A stretch of DNA of 60,031 nt. It comes from Ectopseudomonas oleovorans. Lineage in GTDB: Bacteria > Pseudomonadota > Gammaproteobacteria > Pseudomonadales > Pseudomonadaceae. The stretch lies in assembly GCF_003052605.1 (NCBI RefSeq), contig NZ_QASO01000028.1, forward strand, positions 1 to 60,031, in the 5' to 3' direction. The notes below the pieces were generated by a model that worked only from the letters and a program-made list of their open reading frames with translations, was not told where the DNA came from and did no database searches. The position numbers and the translations under genes are program-made. Shown piece by piece: positions 39,246 through 46,855 of the stretch (within the stretch, counting starts at the first letter, position 1; every line of letters starts with the position of its first letter).

Positions 39246-39740
39246 ATGATGCGTAAGTCCATTCTTCTATTGCTGTGCCTGGGTTGGCTGAGCGCCTGTG
39301 AGCGTGAGCCGGAACCCGTTGCACAGCAGCCCGCGCCAGCGCCGGCAGTGGTCACTGCTACTGCGCCCGTTGCCGAGGTCGCCAAGCCAGAGCCTGTCGA
39401 ACCAGCACCGCCTGCCAAGGTGGTTGAAAGCAAGCCCGTGCCCGCCGCCAAATCGCCCGTCGTCGCCAAGCCCAAGCCTGTTGTAGCGCCACAGCCCAAG
39501 CCGGTGGAGCCTGAATCGAAATTGGCATTGGATCTGAGCGTGCCGCAGGAGCTGTTCGAGCAGGCGCTGGAAAGTGAAACCCGCGAGGATTTCTCTCCCT
39601 TGCTGCCGCCGCTGTTTGGTGAGAAAACCGAAGTCCAGAGCCCGTTCCAGATCAGCGGTCGGCTGATCAGCAATGAGCGAGTGGACGACTACTGGGATTC
39701 CATCGAAGGCGCTGAGCTGCAGTTCGAGTTCAAGCAGTAG
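39246..39740 (+). CDS. Hypothetical Pro/Ala-rich lipoprotein
   Basis: A 164-residue lipoprotein: lipobox WLSAC (Cys about 18), a repetitive Pro/Ala/Val/Lys linker (residues 23-90, many PKP/PVV units) and a small C-terminal region with FEQALESETREDFSPLLPPL. Tandem ATGs at 39246 and 39249. It lies 89 nt after the anti-sigma gene. No recognised domain. Confidence 0.75.
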   Translation: MMRKSILLLLCLGWLSACEREPEPVAQQPAPAPAVVTATAPVAEVAKPEPVEPAPPAKVVESKPVPAAKSPVVAKPKPVVAPQPKPVEPESKLALDLSVPQELFEQALESETREDFSPLLPPLFGEKTEVQSPFQISGRLISNERVDDYWDSIEGAELQFEFKQ

Positions 39741-40027
39741 TAGGGAGCGGCGTACCCTACCCATGGCCAGGCTTCATTCTGCTCAGAAACGGTAGTGTCG
39801 CTGTGACTAATGCGTTCGAGCCTTCATCAGCCGGCCTCTGATCCGATGCACCGAGTGGCTCGCCTGTTGCTCTGCTGTCTTGACCTCGACATAACGCATG
39901 GTGGGCCTGCTGGCTGCTTCACAAATTGCCTGCGCATCGTTCGTCACTCCCGCGAAGGCGGGAGCCCAGGTGCTTCTTGAATTCTGGCTTCCCGCCTGCG
40001 CGGGAATGACAGCCAACCTGTCGGACG
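39741..40027. other. Intergenic gap with one repeat pair
   Basis: Apart from the inverted repeat at 39942-40010 nothing gene-like was recognised in these 287 bases between convergent genes. Confidence 0.6.
39942..40010. repeat. Inverted repeat of CGTCATTCCCGCG type
   Basis: GTCACTCCCGCGAAGGCGGG at the left and CCCGCCTGCGCGGGAATGAC at the right, with CTTCTTGAATTCTGG between. This is a common interspersed repeat in proteobacterial chromosomes. Confidence 0.75.
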
Positions 40028-40693
40028 CTAACGGCGCAGGTAGGAGGCGAAGTCGATATCGCCGGCCGAGAGGATCGCCTGCACGCGGTTGTGCACGCCC
40101 AGCTTGCGCAGGATGGCCGAGACATGCGCTTTGACCGTGGTTTCGGCGATATCCAGGCTGTAGGCGATCTGCTTGTTCGATTCGCCCTTGGTCATGCGTT
40201 CGAGCACCAGCAGCTGCTTGCGCGTCAGGGCCTGCAGCAGTTCCGGCGAGATGCTGTGGTGGTCGGGGTGGTGGCGATGGCCGCCGCTCTTCTGTGAGCG
40301 GATGATGTCCGGGGGCAGGTAGACGTTGCCGTCGAGAATCTGCGCGATGGCCTCGGTCATTTGCGCCCGCGGCGAGGACTTGGTGATGAAACCCACTGCG
40401 CCGTAGGTGATGGCCTGCAACACGATCTGCTTGTCCTGCTCGGCGGAGACGATCACCACCGGGATGGTCGGCGCCTCGTTACGCAGGTTCATCAGCCCGC
40501 CCAGGCCGTGCATGCCGGGCATGTTCAGGTCGAGCAGGATCAGATCCAGGTCGTCGTGGCTTTGGGTCAGCTCCAGGGCACTGTCCAGGTCAGCGGTTTC
40601 CATGATCTCGCTGCCGGGAAAACCGTCGGCGATGACGTTATGGATGGCTTCACGAAACAGCGGATGGTCGTCGGCAATCAGAATCTTGTACAT
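40028..40693 (-). CDS. agmR: NarL/FixJ-family response regulator, AgmR/ErbR (PedR1)-like
   Basis: A 221-residue response regulator. The receiver domain has acidic pocket ADDH, phospho-acceptor Asp55 in [10 protein letters not shown] and Lys in FITKSS; a LuxR-type HTH is at about 150-215 ([33 protein letters not shown]). Length and position at the end of an alcohol-oxidation cluster fit AgmR/PedR1 of P. putida and ErbR of P. aeruginosa, which activate quinoprotein alcohol dehydrogenase genes. No kinase gene adjoins it. Confidence 0.88.
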   Translation of the reverse strand: MYKILIADDHPLFREAIHNVIADGFPGSEIMETADLDSALELTQSHDDLDLILLDLNMPGMHGLGGLMNLRNEAPTIPVVIVSAEQDKQIVLQAITYGAVGFITKSSPRAQMTEAIAQILDGNVYLPPDIIRSQKSGGHRHHPDHHSISPELLQALTRKQLLVLERMTKGESNKQIAYSLDIAETTVKAHVSAILRKLGVHNRVQAILSAGDIDFASYLRR

Positions 40694-40716
40694 GGCCTTG
40701 CACCTCGTTGTTGTGA

Positions 40717-41292
40717 TTATGGTGTGGCAGTGGGCGTGAGGAAAGCAGCAGGCAGTTCGGCGGGTTGAGCAGGCGCCATCGGCAGGCCGGCCTGCTCCCA
40801 GGCGTCGATGCCATCACGGTACCAGTAGAGCTGGCGATAGCCCATGGCATGGGCGCGGCGCGCGGCATTCCAGCTCGGCCAGCAGTCGGGGCGGCAGTAG
40901 AAAACCAAAGGCTTGTTCAGATCGCCTTTACTGGCCTGGCTCAGGTAGTGGGTGAAGTAGCGCAGCCATAGCGTTTCCAGGTTGCCGCTGCCGGTGTTGG
41001 GTAGCCACAGACTGCCGGGGATGTTGGCGTGGGGCTCTTCTTCGATGAAGCGATCATGGCGCCACAGCTGACGATAGACATCGATCAGTTGAACATCGGG
41101 GCGTTCGTCGAGTAGTTTTTTCAGAGCAGGAGTATCGAGAATCTGGACACCTTCAAGCGTTGACGGTGTCGGGCTGCGGTACTGGCTGCTGCGATAGCCC
41201 TCGGCATCGAACAGTTCTTCGGAGTGCACGACGCAGACCAGCAGCAGGGAGGCGAGCATCAAGCCTGCTTGCACGGGCAGACGGTACTTCAT
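40717..41292 (-). CDS. PQQ-dependent catabolism-associated CXXCW motif protein
   Basis: A 191-residue exported rhodanese-fold protein: signal peptide (1-24, [14 protein letters not shown]), then a rhodanese-like domain with [15 protein letters not shown] and the family hallmark C-R-P-D-C-W in [19 protein letters not shown]. Such proteins occur only with quinoprotein alcohol-oxidation clusters; function unknown, perhaps redox or sulphur handling. The ATG at 41292 begins the signal peptide. A motif-1 site lies 82 nt upstream. Confidence 0.88.
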   Translation of the reverse strand: MKYRLPVQAGLMLASLLLVCVVHSEELFDAEGYRSSQYRSPTPSTLEGVQILDTPALKKLLDERPDVQLIDVYRQLWRHDRFIEEEPHANIPGSLWLPNTGSGNLETLWLRYFTHYLSQASKGDLNKPLVFYCRPDCWPSWNAARRAHAMGYRQLYWYRDGIDAWEQAGLPMAPAQPAELPAAFLTPTATP

Positions 41293-41373
41293 GGCAAGGT
41301 CTCTACTTATTGTTGTGCCGGTATTACAGGCCATGGTCGCAGGCTTGGGAATTCTACGTTGGAGAGGGAAACC

Positions 41374-41388
41374 AGTACCAAAGTAGTA
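41374..41388 (-). promoter_or_regulatory. Shared ped-cluster motif 1, copy 1
   Basis: AGTACCAAAGTAGTA on the plus strand; toward the minus-strand CXXCW gene it reads TACTACTTTGGTACT, ending 82 nt before the start. It differs from the copy at 46775 at one base of 15. A degenerate motif-2 half, GGGAATTCT, lies nearby at 41347. Confidence 0.55.
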
Positions 41389-41407
41389 GAGGGGCTGTTG
41401 AGACGTC

Positions 41408-41463
41408 CGTAGGGCGGGTGCAACCCGCCGTCGCGCTATTGGCGGGTTGCACCCGCCCTACGG
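41408..41463. repeat. Inverted repeat, GTAGGGCGGGTGCAACCCGCC family
   Basis: GTAGGGCGGGTGCAACCCGC and GCGGGTTGCACCCGCCCTAC pair around TCGCGCTATTG. Same family as 27632-27684. Confidence 0.85.
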
Positions 41464-41540
41464 ATTTGGGCTGCATTCGGCAGCGGACGCAGAGCCATTC
41501 CCACGTGGAGCGAGAGCAACGATCAAGTGCATTGCTGGTT

Positions 41541-42332
41541 TCAGCCCGCCTTGCGCAGCGCCGCGTGTTGCGGGTTAAAGCTGGCCACGGCGAGCAGGGT
41601 GAGCACCAGCGTCAGGCCGGTACACACCGCCAGCGCCTCGACATGCAGGCGCAGGTACAGCGCATTTCGCACCAACTCCACCGCATGGGTGAAGGGGTTG
41701 AACGCACACAGCCAGTACAGCCACTCGCTGGACTCGCGCATTTTCCACAGCGGGTAGAGCGCCGAGGAGAGGAAGAACATCGGGAAGATGACGAAATTCA
41801 TCACCCCGGCGAAGTTCTCCAACTGCCGAATGCCGTTGGACAGCAGCAAGCCCAGGGCGCTGAGCAGCAATGCCACCAGCAGCAGTGCCGGCAGGGCGGC
41901 GAGCAGGCCCCAGGCCGGCGGTTGCACGCCATACACCCAGGCGATGGCGAGAAAGGCATAGACCTGCAGCAGCGAGATCAGTGCCGTGGCCAGCAGCTTG
42001 GCGGCGAGCAGGAAGGCGCGCGGCAGCGGGCTGGTGAGCAGCACGCGCATGCTGCCCATCTCGCGGTCGTAGACCATCGACAGCGAACCCTGCATGCCGT
42101 TGAACAGCAGGATCATGCAGGCCAGGCCCGGCACGATGTAGGTGTCGTAGGTGATGTAGGTGTCGTACGGCTCGATGATGGCGATGCCCAGCGCGGCGCG
42201 AAAACCGGCGGCGAACACCAGCAACCAGAGCAGCGGGCGCACCAGGGCGCTGAGAAAGCGCGAGCGCTGCAACACGAAGCGCAGCCATTCGCGCAGGACG
42301 ATGCCACGCAGGCATTCCCAATAGGCGGTCAT
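41541..42332 (-). CDS. pedC: ABC-2 type transporter permease, PedC-like
   Basis: A 263-residue polytopic protein with six hydrophobic helices and the ABC-2 signature region (LTSPLPRAFLLAAKLLATAL and a final LYPLWKMRESSEWLYWLCAF). ABC-2 permeases usually export or assemble envelope compounds. It overlaps the ATPase gene by 4 nt (ATGA) and is linked only to PQQ alcohol-oxidation genes, as PedC of P. putida. The substrate is unknown. Confidence 0.88.
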   Translation of the reverse strand: MTAYWECLRGIVLREWLRFVLQRSRFLSALVRPLLWLLVFAAGFRAALGIAIIEPYDTYITYDTYIVPGLACMILLFNGMQGSLSMVYDREMGSMRVLLTSPLPRAFLLAAKLLATALISLLQVYAFLAIAWVYGVQPPAWGLLAALPALLLVALLLSALGLLLSNGIRQLENFAGVMNFVIFPMFFLSSALYPLWKMRESSEWLYWLCAFNPFTHAVELVRNALYLRLHVEALAVCTGLTLVLTLLAVASFNPQHAALRKAG

Positions 42333-43177
42333 GGTTGCGGCTCCTTTGCGGAGTCTGTGGGGGGGGGAGGGGCTTTAGCCGCGAGATCCACGATATCGAA
42401 GAGCTCGCGGCTAAAGCCCCTCCCACCGTTCGGCCGTAGCGCCTCACGTACATGGCCACGACCCAGCGCCTCGTCGCCGGTCAGACGGGCGAAGCTGATG
42501 ACCAGGTCGTCGCCGAACTGGCTGGCCTTGCCCCAGGCCACGCGCGCGCCGCGATGCAGGATCAGCAGCTCGTCGGCGGGTTCGATCTCGTCCAGCAGGT
42601 GGGTCGTCCACAGCACGCTCAGGCACTGCTCGCGACACAGATTGCGCACATGTCGGCCCAGCGCCAGGCGGCTGGCCGGGTCGAGCCCGGCGCTGGCTTC
42701 GTCGAGCAGCAGCAGGCGCGGCTGGTGGAGCAGGGCGCGGGCGATCTCCACGCGGCGACGGTGGCCGCCGTTGAGCGTGCGCACCTTGTCATGACGGCGC
42801 TCGGCGAGATCCTGGCGCAGCAGTTCCTCGTCGATGCGCGCCTGCGCCTGGCGGCGCGGCATGCCGTGCAGCGCGGCGTGGTAGGCGAGGTTCTGCTGCA
42901 CGGACAGGTCTAGATCCAGCGTGCTCTGCTGGAACACCACACCCAACTGGCGCAACGCCTGGCGCGGCTGCTCGCGCAGGCTGTGGCCGAAGATGCGGAT
43001 ATCGCCTTGCTGCAGGTCGTACAGGCGGGTGAGCAGGGCGATCAGCGTGGATTTGCCGGCACCGTTGGGGCCGAGCAGGGCACCGAAGCGCCCCGGCGCC
43101 AGCTCGAAGGCCAGGTCGTTGAGCGCCTGGCGGGCGCCATAGGCGAAACCGACGCCGCTCACCTCCAGCGCATTCAT
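42329..43177 (-). CDS. ABC transporter ATP-binding protein, PQQ-alcohol dehydrogenase system
   Basis: A 282-residue ABC ATPase. Walker A GPNGAGKST (about residue 37), variant signature LNGGHRRRVEIARALL in place of LSGGQ, Walker B LLLLDEASAGLD, switch His in TTHLLDEI. It overlaps the beta-propeller gene and pedC by 4 nt each. Its C-terminal about 25 residues (from GGRGFSREL to PPPPT) are encoded by a REP-like inverted repeat (42357-42426) containing a nine-G run, so this tail is probably acquired and not part of the family fold. Confidence 0.9.
   Translation of the reverse strand: MNALEVSGVGFAYGARQALNDLAFELAPGRFGALLGPNGAGKSTLIALLTRLYDLQQGDIRIFGHSLREQPRQALRQLGVVFQQSTLDLDLSVQQNLAYHAALHGMPRRQAQARIDEELLRQDLAERRHDKVRTLNGGHRRRVEIARALLHQPRLLLLDEASAGLDPASRLALGRHVRNLCREQCLSVLWTTHLLDEIEPADELLILHRGARVAWGKASQFGDDLVISFARLTGDEALGRGHVREALRPNGGRGFSRELFDIVDLAAKAPPPPTDSAKEPQP
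42357..42426. repeat. REP-like inverted repeat inside the ABC ATPase gene
   Basis: A G-rich left arm ending GAGGGGCTTTAGCCGCGAG pairs with CTCGCGGCTAAAGCCCCTCC at the right. The left arm contains nine consecutive G (42359-42367). The family also occurs singly at 50150-50172. It lies within the 3' part of the coding region. Confidence 0.85.
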
Positions 43178-44139
43178 GGCGTCACCACCACGCCCCAGGG
43201 ATAGCGGCCAACCTTGATCGACTTGGTCACCTTGAGGGCATCGACATCGATCACCGATACGTCGCCGCTGACGCCGTTGGTAGTTAGCAGGCGCTTCTGA
43301 TCCGGGGTGAACGCCAGGTGCCAGACGCGCCGGCCCACCAGCAGGTAGTCGAGAATCTCGAAGGTCTTGGCATCCACCACCGCCACATGGTTGGCCGGGC
43401 CGAGGGCGACGAAGGCGTACTTGCCGTCGTCGGTGAGCTTGACCCCGACCGGTTGCACCTTGTCCGGGTGCACGCCCTTGATGGCGAAGTTGAGCACCTT
43501 GAGCACCTGGCGCGAGTCGACGTCCAGCACCGTCACCGTGCCACCGATTTCGGCCGAGGCCCACAGACGCTTGCCGTCCTTGTCGAACTCGACGTGACGC
43601 GGGCGCTGGTCGACCAGGGTGTTGTCCACCAGTTGATTGGTGCTGGTATCGATCCAGTGCAGCATGTTGGTGGTTTCGCTGGTGTTGACTGCCCACTTGC
43701 CGTCGGGACTCACCGCCATGCCTTCGGGCTCCACGCCGACTTCGATCTGCGCCAGCACTTCGTCGCTCTGGGTATCGACCACCGTGACCAGGGCATCGTC
43801 CTCGTTGGAGATATACAGCCAGCGGTCGTTGGGATGCAGGGCGAACTGCTCGGGGTCTGCGCCGGAGGGCAGCTCCTTGATGATCTTGCGCGTGGCCAGG
43901 TCCATCACCTGCACGCGGTCCGAGTCGCTGGCGCAGATGTACAAGAGCTTGTTGTCGGAAGACAGCAGCAACCCGCGCGGGCGCATGCCGACATCGAGAG
44001 TGGCGGTGACTTCCAGGCTGTCGAGGTCGATGACGCTGATGCTGTCGTCCTTCTCGTTGGACACGTAGGCAGTGGCGGCGAAGGCCGAGTGACAGGCCAG
44101 GCCGAAGGCGACGGCACAGGCGAGACGGGTCAGGCGCAT
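43174..44139 (-). CDS. YVTN beta-propeller repeat protein, PQQ-dependent catabolism-associated
   Basis: A 321-residue exported beta-propeller: signal peptide (1-21, ACAVAFGLACHSAFA) followed by seven YVTN-type blades (for example ATAYVSNEKDDSISVIDLDS; YISNEDDALVTVVDTQSDE; AFVALGPANHVAVVDAKTFE). It may be a periplasmic scaffold or sensor for the adjoining ABC transporter. The ATG at 44139 is preceded by GAGGATC; upstream in-frame codons are leader. The stop overlaps the ATPase gene by 4 nt. Confidence 0.9.
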   Translation of the reverse strand: MRLTRLACAVAFGLACHSAFAATAYVSNEKDDSISVIDLDSLEVTATLDVGMRPRGLLLSSDNKLLYICASDSDRVQVMDLATRKIIKELPSGADPEQFALHPNDRWLYISNEDDALVTVVDTQSDEVLAQIEVGVEPEGMAVSPDGKWAVNTSETTNMLHWIDTSTNQLVDNTLVDQRPRHVEFDKDGKRLWASAEIGGTVTVLDVDSRQVLKVLNFAIKGVHPDKVQPVGVKLTDDGKYAFVALGPANHVAVVDAKTFEILDYLLVGRRVWHLAFTPDQKRLLTTNGVSGDVSVIDVDALKVTKSIKVGRYPWGVVVTP

Positions 44140-44180
44140 GGGGTTGATCCTCTTGTTGTAGTGGTTGGTAGCCGTTGCTT

Positions 44181-44279
44181 TTGTGGGAGGGGCTTTCGAC
44201 TCGGGCATCCTGCTTCGTTCTACCTCCTGCATCCCTGCAGTCGCAGCCGCGACAGTCGCCGCTGAAGCGCCTCCCACAA
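44181..44279. repeat. Inverted REP-like pair (TTGTGGGAGGGGCTTTC)
   Basis: TTGTGGGAGGGGCTTTCGAC at the left and CGCTGAAGCGCCTCCCACAA at the right, about 55 nt apart. It lies upstream of the beta-propeller gene. Confidence 0.75.
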
Positions 44280-44294
44280 GTGTTCTGCTTTTCT

Positions 44295-44351
44295 GTAGGA
44301 GCCCGCTTGCGGGCGATACCTTGCGATGATCGCCGGCAAGCCGGCTCCTAC
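44295..44351. repeat. Inverted REP pair (GTAGGAGCCCGCTTGCGGGC)
   Basis: GTAGGAGCCCGCTTGCGGGC with GAT, and ATCGCCGGCAAGCCGGCTCC with TAC, face each other. The right unit supplies the TAG stop codon of the 44348-45529 gene. Same family as 55625-55690. Confidence 0.85.
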
Positions 44352-45529
44352 AGAGGTATTCCCGCCAGATCACAGCTCACCTCAGGCCTGTCGTAGCCGA
44401 GGCTGTCCATTTCGTTGCTCGGATGGAGAAAACCGTCCTGCGGCGAGGTGCTGACCAGCGCGCGCGGGTGCACCAGCGGAATCGGTTGGCGCAGCTCGCC
44501 GTTCCACGGGCGGAAACTCAGCTTGCGGCCCTTGAAGCCGTCCAGCGGTAGTTGTTCGTTCAGCAGCAGGTAGCGAATGCCCTGCGGCTCGGCGGCGCGC
44601 CGCTTGGTGATGGCCGTGGCCAAGCTGCGCACGGCCATCCAGGCGGCGAAGTCGCGGTCGTTCATCCAGCGGCCGGCTAGTTCCTCGAAGCGCTTCTGCA
44701 ACTGCGCGGCGCCAAAGGTTTCCACTGTCTTGTGCCAGGCAGTCGGGGTCAGGCCCTGGGTTCCGGCCACCGGGCGCGGGTACCAGGTGTTGTAGGGCAG
44801 GTATTCGCCGAAGTCGCCGCGCTCGTCGGCCACCAGCACCACGTCGTACTCGCTGGCCTGGGTGAACAGCGGCATTTCCGCCTGGGCGCTGCGGCGCTGG
44901 TCGTTGTCGAAGCTCCAGGGCTTCTCAGCGACGATTTTGTGACCGAAGCGCTTGGCGGCGCGCTTGAGCGCATTGGCATAGGCGAGGTCGTCCTCGGTAT
45001 TGCCGCTCACCAGCAGCCAGCGCGTCCATTTGCGCGCGGCGAGAAACTGCGCCAGGGCATCGGCCAGCATGGCGCGGCTGGGCAGGGTGTGCAGCACGTT
45101 GCCCAGGCACTGCTCGCGGCGCAGGCCGTCATCGCTGCTGCCGGCATTGAACAGCAGGCTGTCCGGCAGGCGCTGGCTGAGCTGGCGCAGGGTATCGGCT
45201 GGGGCGTTGACCACGAACAGGCGAATGCCTTGCGCATGCAGGTTATCGGCCGTGGCCAGTAGAGTCGGCGCATCCTCGCTTTCGACTGCCTCGAGGCTGT
45301 AGCTCTGCTTGAGAAAGCGCCCGGTGCTGTTGCTGTCGGCGATCGCCAGCTCGGCGCCACGACGGCCGGCATCGGTTGGTTCGGGGATGACGTTGGACAG
45401 CAGCGGGCCGCGCGGCGGTAGGTGGCCCAGGTAGCCGATGCGTATCTGCAAGTCGTTCGCTGCGGCATTGGTCGCCAGGCCGAGTGTGGCAACGAGGCAG
45501 AACAACAGGCGGCAACTGATCCGGTGCAT
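44348..45529 (-). CDS. PQQ-pathway-associated ABC-type substrate-binding protein
   Basis: A 393-residue exported protein: signal peptide (1-24, LVATLGLATNAAA) and a type-I periplasmic-binding fold (leucine-binding-protein like: QIRIGYLGHLPPRGPLLSNV, GAELAIADSN, LFVVNAPADTLRQLS, NAGSSDDGLRREQCL). It resembles the binding proteins always found with quinoprotein alcohol clusters. The neighbouring permease is export-type, so the partner is unclear. Its stop lies in a REP element. Motif-1 and motif-2 copies lie 50-95 nt upstream. Confidence 0.88.
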   Translation of the reverse strand: MHRISCRLLFCLVATLGLATNAAANDLQIRIGYLGHLPPRGPLLSNVIPEPTDAGRRGAELAIADSNSTGRFLKQSYSLEAVESEDAPTLLATADNLHAQGIRLFVVNAPADTLRQLSQRLPDSLLFNAGSSDDGLRREQCLGNVLHTLPSRAMLADALAQFLAARKWTRWLLVSGNTEDDLAYANALKRAAKRFGHKIVAEKPWSFDNDQRRSAQAEMPLFTQASEYDVVLVADERGDFGEYLPYNTWYPRPVAGTQGLTPTAWHKTVETFGAAQLQKRFEELAGRWMNDRDFAAWMAVRSLATAITKRRAAEPQGIRYLLLNEQLPLDGFKGRKLSFRPWNGELRQPIPLVHPRALVSTSPQDGFLHPSNEMDSLGYDRPEVSCDLAGIPL

Positions 45530-45578
45530 GGGGCGACTCCTGCAGAGGTTGTCGCCAGCATAGGAAGCGTCGCCAGGT

Positions 45579-45594
45579 CGGGAAATATGCCCAA
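45579..45594. promoter_or_regulatory. Shared ped-cluster motif 2, copy 1
   Basis: CGGGAAATATGCCCAA, 50 nt before the gene starting at 45529. Differs at one base from 46745-46760. Contains the inverted halves GGG...CCC. Confidence 0.5.
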
Positions 45595-45608
45595 GGTCGC
45601 GCCGGCTT

Positions 45609-45623
45609 AGTACAAAGGTCGTA
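45609..45623 (-). promoter_or_regulatory. Shared ped-cluster motif 1, copy 2
   Basis: AGTACAAAGGTCGTA on the plus strand, 80 nt upstream of the minus-strand gene at 45529. It begins 30 nt after the start of motif 2, exactly the spacing seen at 46745/46775. Confidence 0.5.
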
Positions 45624-45650
45624 GCTCTTCAGGGCCGTTCTTGAAGGCCT

Positions 45651-46607
45651 TCACTCGCCTTGTTGGCGGATATCCAGGCGCAGGCCATGGATGCTGGCCT
45701 TGCCGTCGCGGACGCGTAACTGGGCGTTTTCGCGAATTTCCAGCTGCTGTATCCGGTCGCCGCGTTTCAGCTTCTCCCGGATCAGCGAGAAGGCCAGGAT
45801 AGTGCCGCCTGCGTTTATCAGTTCGGGTTCATTGCGCTGGTAGCTGTACTCGTCGGCCTGGGCAAAGGTCTGTTGCCAGAGCGTGCGCAGCTGCGCCTTG
45901 CTCAGATGCTGCCAGTTACGCTCGTGCGGCAGTCGCACCAGGATCTGCGCGTCATCGTCGATCAGCGTCACCAGTGCCTCGGCATCCTGGCGTTGGGCTG
46001 CCTGGTCGACCGTCGCGAGGGCCGCCAGTGCGGCGTGGCGTTCGTGCTCGGTCGGGGTGATGGTTGTGCGGCTGCCTTCGCGGCTGGCGAGAAACTGCTG
46101 GGCCTGCGGATGTTCTCCCTGCCTGGCCGCGGCCCGTATCCAGCTCAGCCCGGCACTGTGCTGGCCTTGCTTGTACAGGCGTTCACCCAGCGTCCACTGC
46201 GCTTCGGCGTTGTCCTGCTCGGCAGCACGTCGATACCACTGCACCGCCTGGTCCGGGTTGGCCTCGGTGCCCAACCCCAGGTCATGGGCGCGGGCCACCT
46301 CGTACATGCCGATGGCGTCACCCGCATCGGCGGCGCGCTGGTACCAGGCCAACGCCTGCTCGAGGTCGGCTGCGGTGCCCAGGCCGGCGGCGTACATGTT
46401 ACCGAGGTTGAGCATGCCCTGGCGGTTACCGGCTTCGGCAAGCTGGCGATAGCGCTCGAAGGCCTCGTCGAAGTCGCCCATCTTGTATACCGCATAGGCA
46501 TCCAGCACCTGGATCATCTCGCGGGCGATACGCGTCTGTTCGTCGTCGCCGGCACTCAGCGGCGTACTCAGCAGTGTGCCCAGCAGCAGGCAGGCGAGAT
46601 GACGCAT
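45651..46607 (-). CDS. Sel1-repeat exported protein
   Basis: A 318-residue protein: signal peptide (1-19), then Sel1/TPR-like repeats of about 36 residues between about 40 and 170 (for example GNRQGMLNLGNMYAAGLGTA and GDAIGMYEVARAHDLGLGTE), and a C-terminal SnoaL-like region (about 190-315, LVTLIDDDAQILVRLPHERN). Sel1 repeats mediate protein binding. It lies inside the alcohol-oxidation cluster, divergent from the small protein at 46856. Function unknown. Confidence 0.85.
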   Translation of the reverse strand: MRHLACLLLGTLLSTPLSAGDDEQTRIAREMIQVLDAYAVYKMGDFDEAFERYRQLAEAGNRQGMLNLGNMYAAGLGTAADLEQALAWYQRAADAGDAIGMYEVARAHDLGLGTEANPDQAVQWYRRAAEQDNAEAQWTLGERLYKQGQHSAGLSWIRAAARQGEHPQAQQFLASREGSRTTITPTEHERHAALAALATVDQAAQRQDAEALVTLIDDDAQILVRLPHERNWQHLSKAQLRTLWQQTFAQADEYSYQRNEPELINAGGTILAFSLIREKLKRGDRIQQLEIRENAQLRVRDGKASIHGLRLDIRQQGE

Positions 46608-46744
46608 GGTGGTACTCCATAGGGTGGAAGCGGTGAGTCAGGCTAACAAGCCGGGTACGTGCGGTATTTAGTTCGATGGTGGCGGATGGATGGGCCGATG
46701 GTGGCGGGTAGGGCAGAGGCGATGGGCATTGGGCCCGGATCTGG

Positions 46745-46760
46745 CGGGAAATCTGCCCAA
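46745..46760. promoter_or_regulatory. Shared ped-cluster motif 2, copy 2
   Basis: CGGGAAATCTGCCCAA, 15 of 16 bases identical to 45579-45594, and followed after 14 nt by motif 1. Confidence 0.5.
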
Positions 46761-46774
46761 AGTACCAGTTGGGC

Positions 46775-46789
46775 AGTACCAAGGTAGTA
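46775..46789 (-). promoter_or_regulatory. Shared ped-cluster motif 1, copy 3
   Basis: AGTACCAAGGTAGTA, the most symmetrical copy (TACC-AA-GGTA). It sits between the divergent Sel1 gene (168 nt away) and the gene at 46856 (67 nt away), so it could control either. Confidence 0.55.
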
Positions 46790-46855
46790 ACCCGGTGCGG
46801 GCCTTTACTTCCTAGCATGGCAGGCGACGTCCAATAACAAGAACAGGTGAACGCC

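Larger units (their letters stand above)
46608..46855. other. Divergent intergenic region with motif 1 and motif 2
   Basis: 248 bases between the Sel1 gene and the small exported protein gene. Besides the two motif copies, AGTACCA is repeated at 46761. No other gene was seen. Confidence 0.5.

Noticed and set aside
41160..42794. 544-codon plus-strand frame rich in Gln/His/Arg
   Set aside because: Runs antisense through the CXXCW gene start, a REP repeat, pedC and the ATPase; no conserved motif.
44162..44173. TGGTTGGTAGCC as a seventh motif-1 copy
   Set aside because: Only the GCTACCAA core matches on the minus strand and it lies too close (about 30 nt) to the beta-propeller start; flanks diverge.
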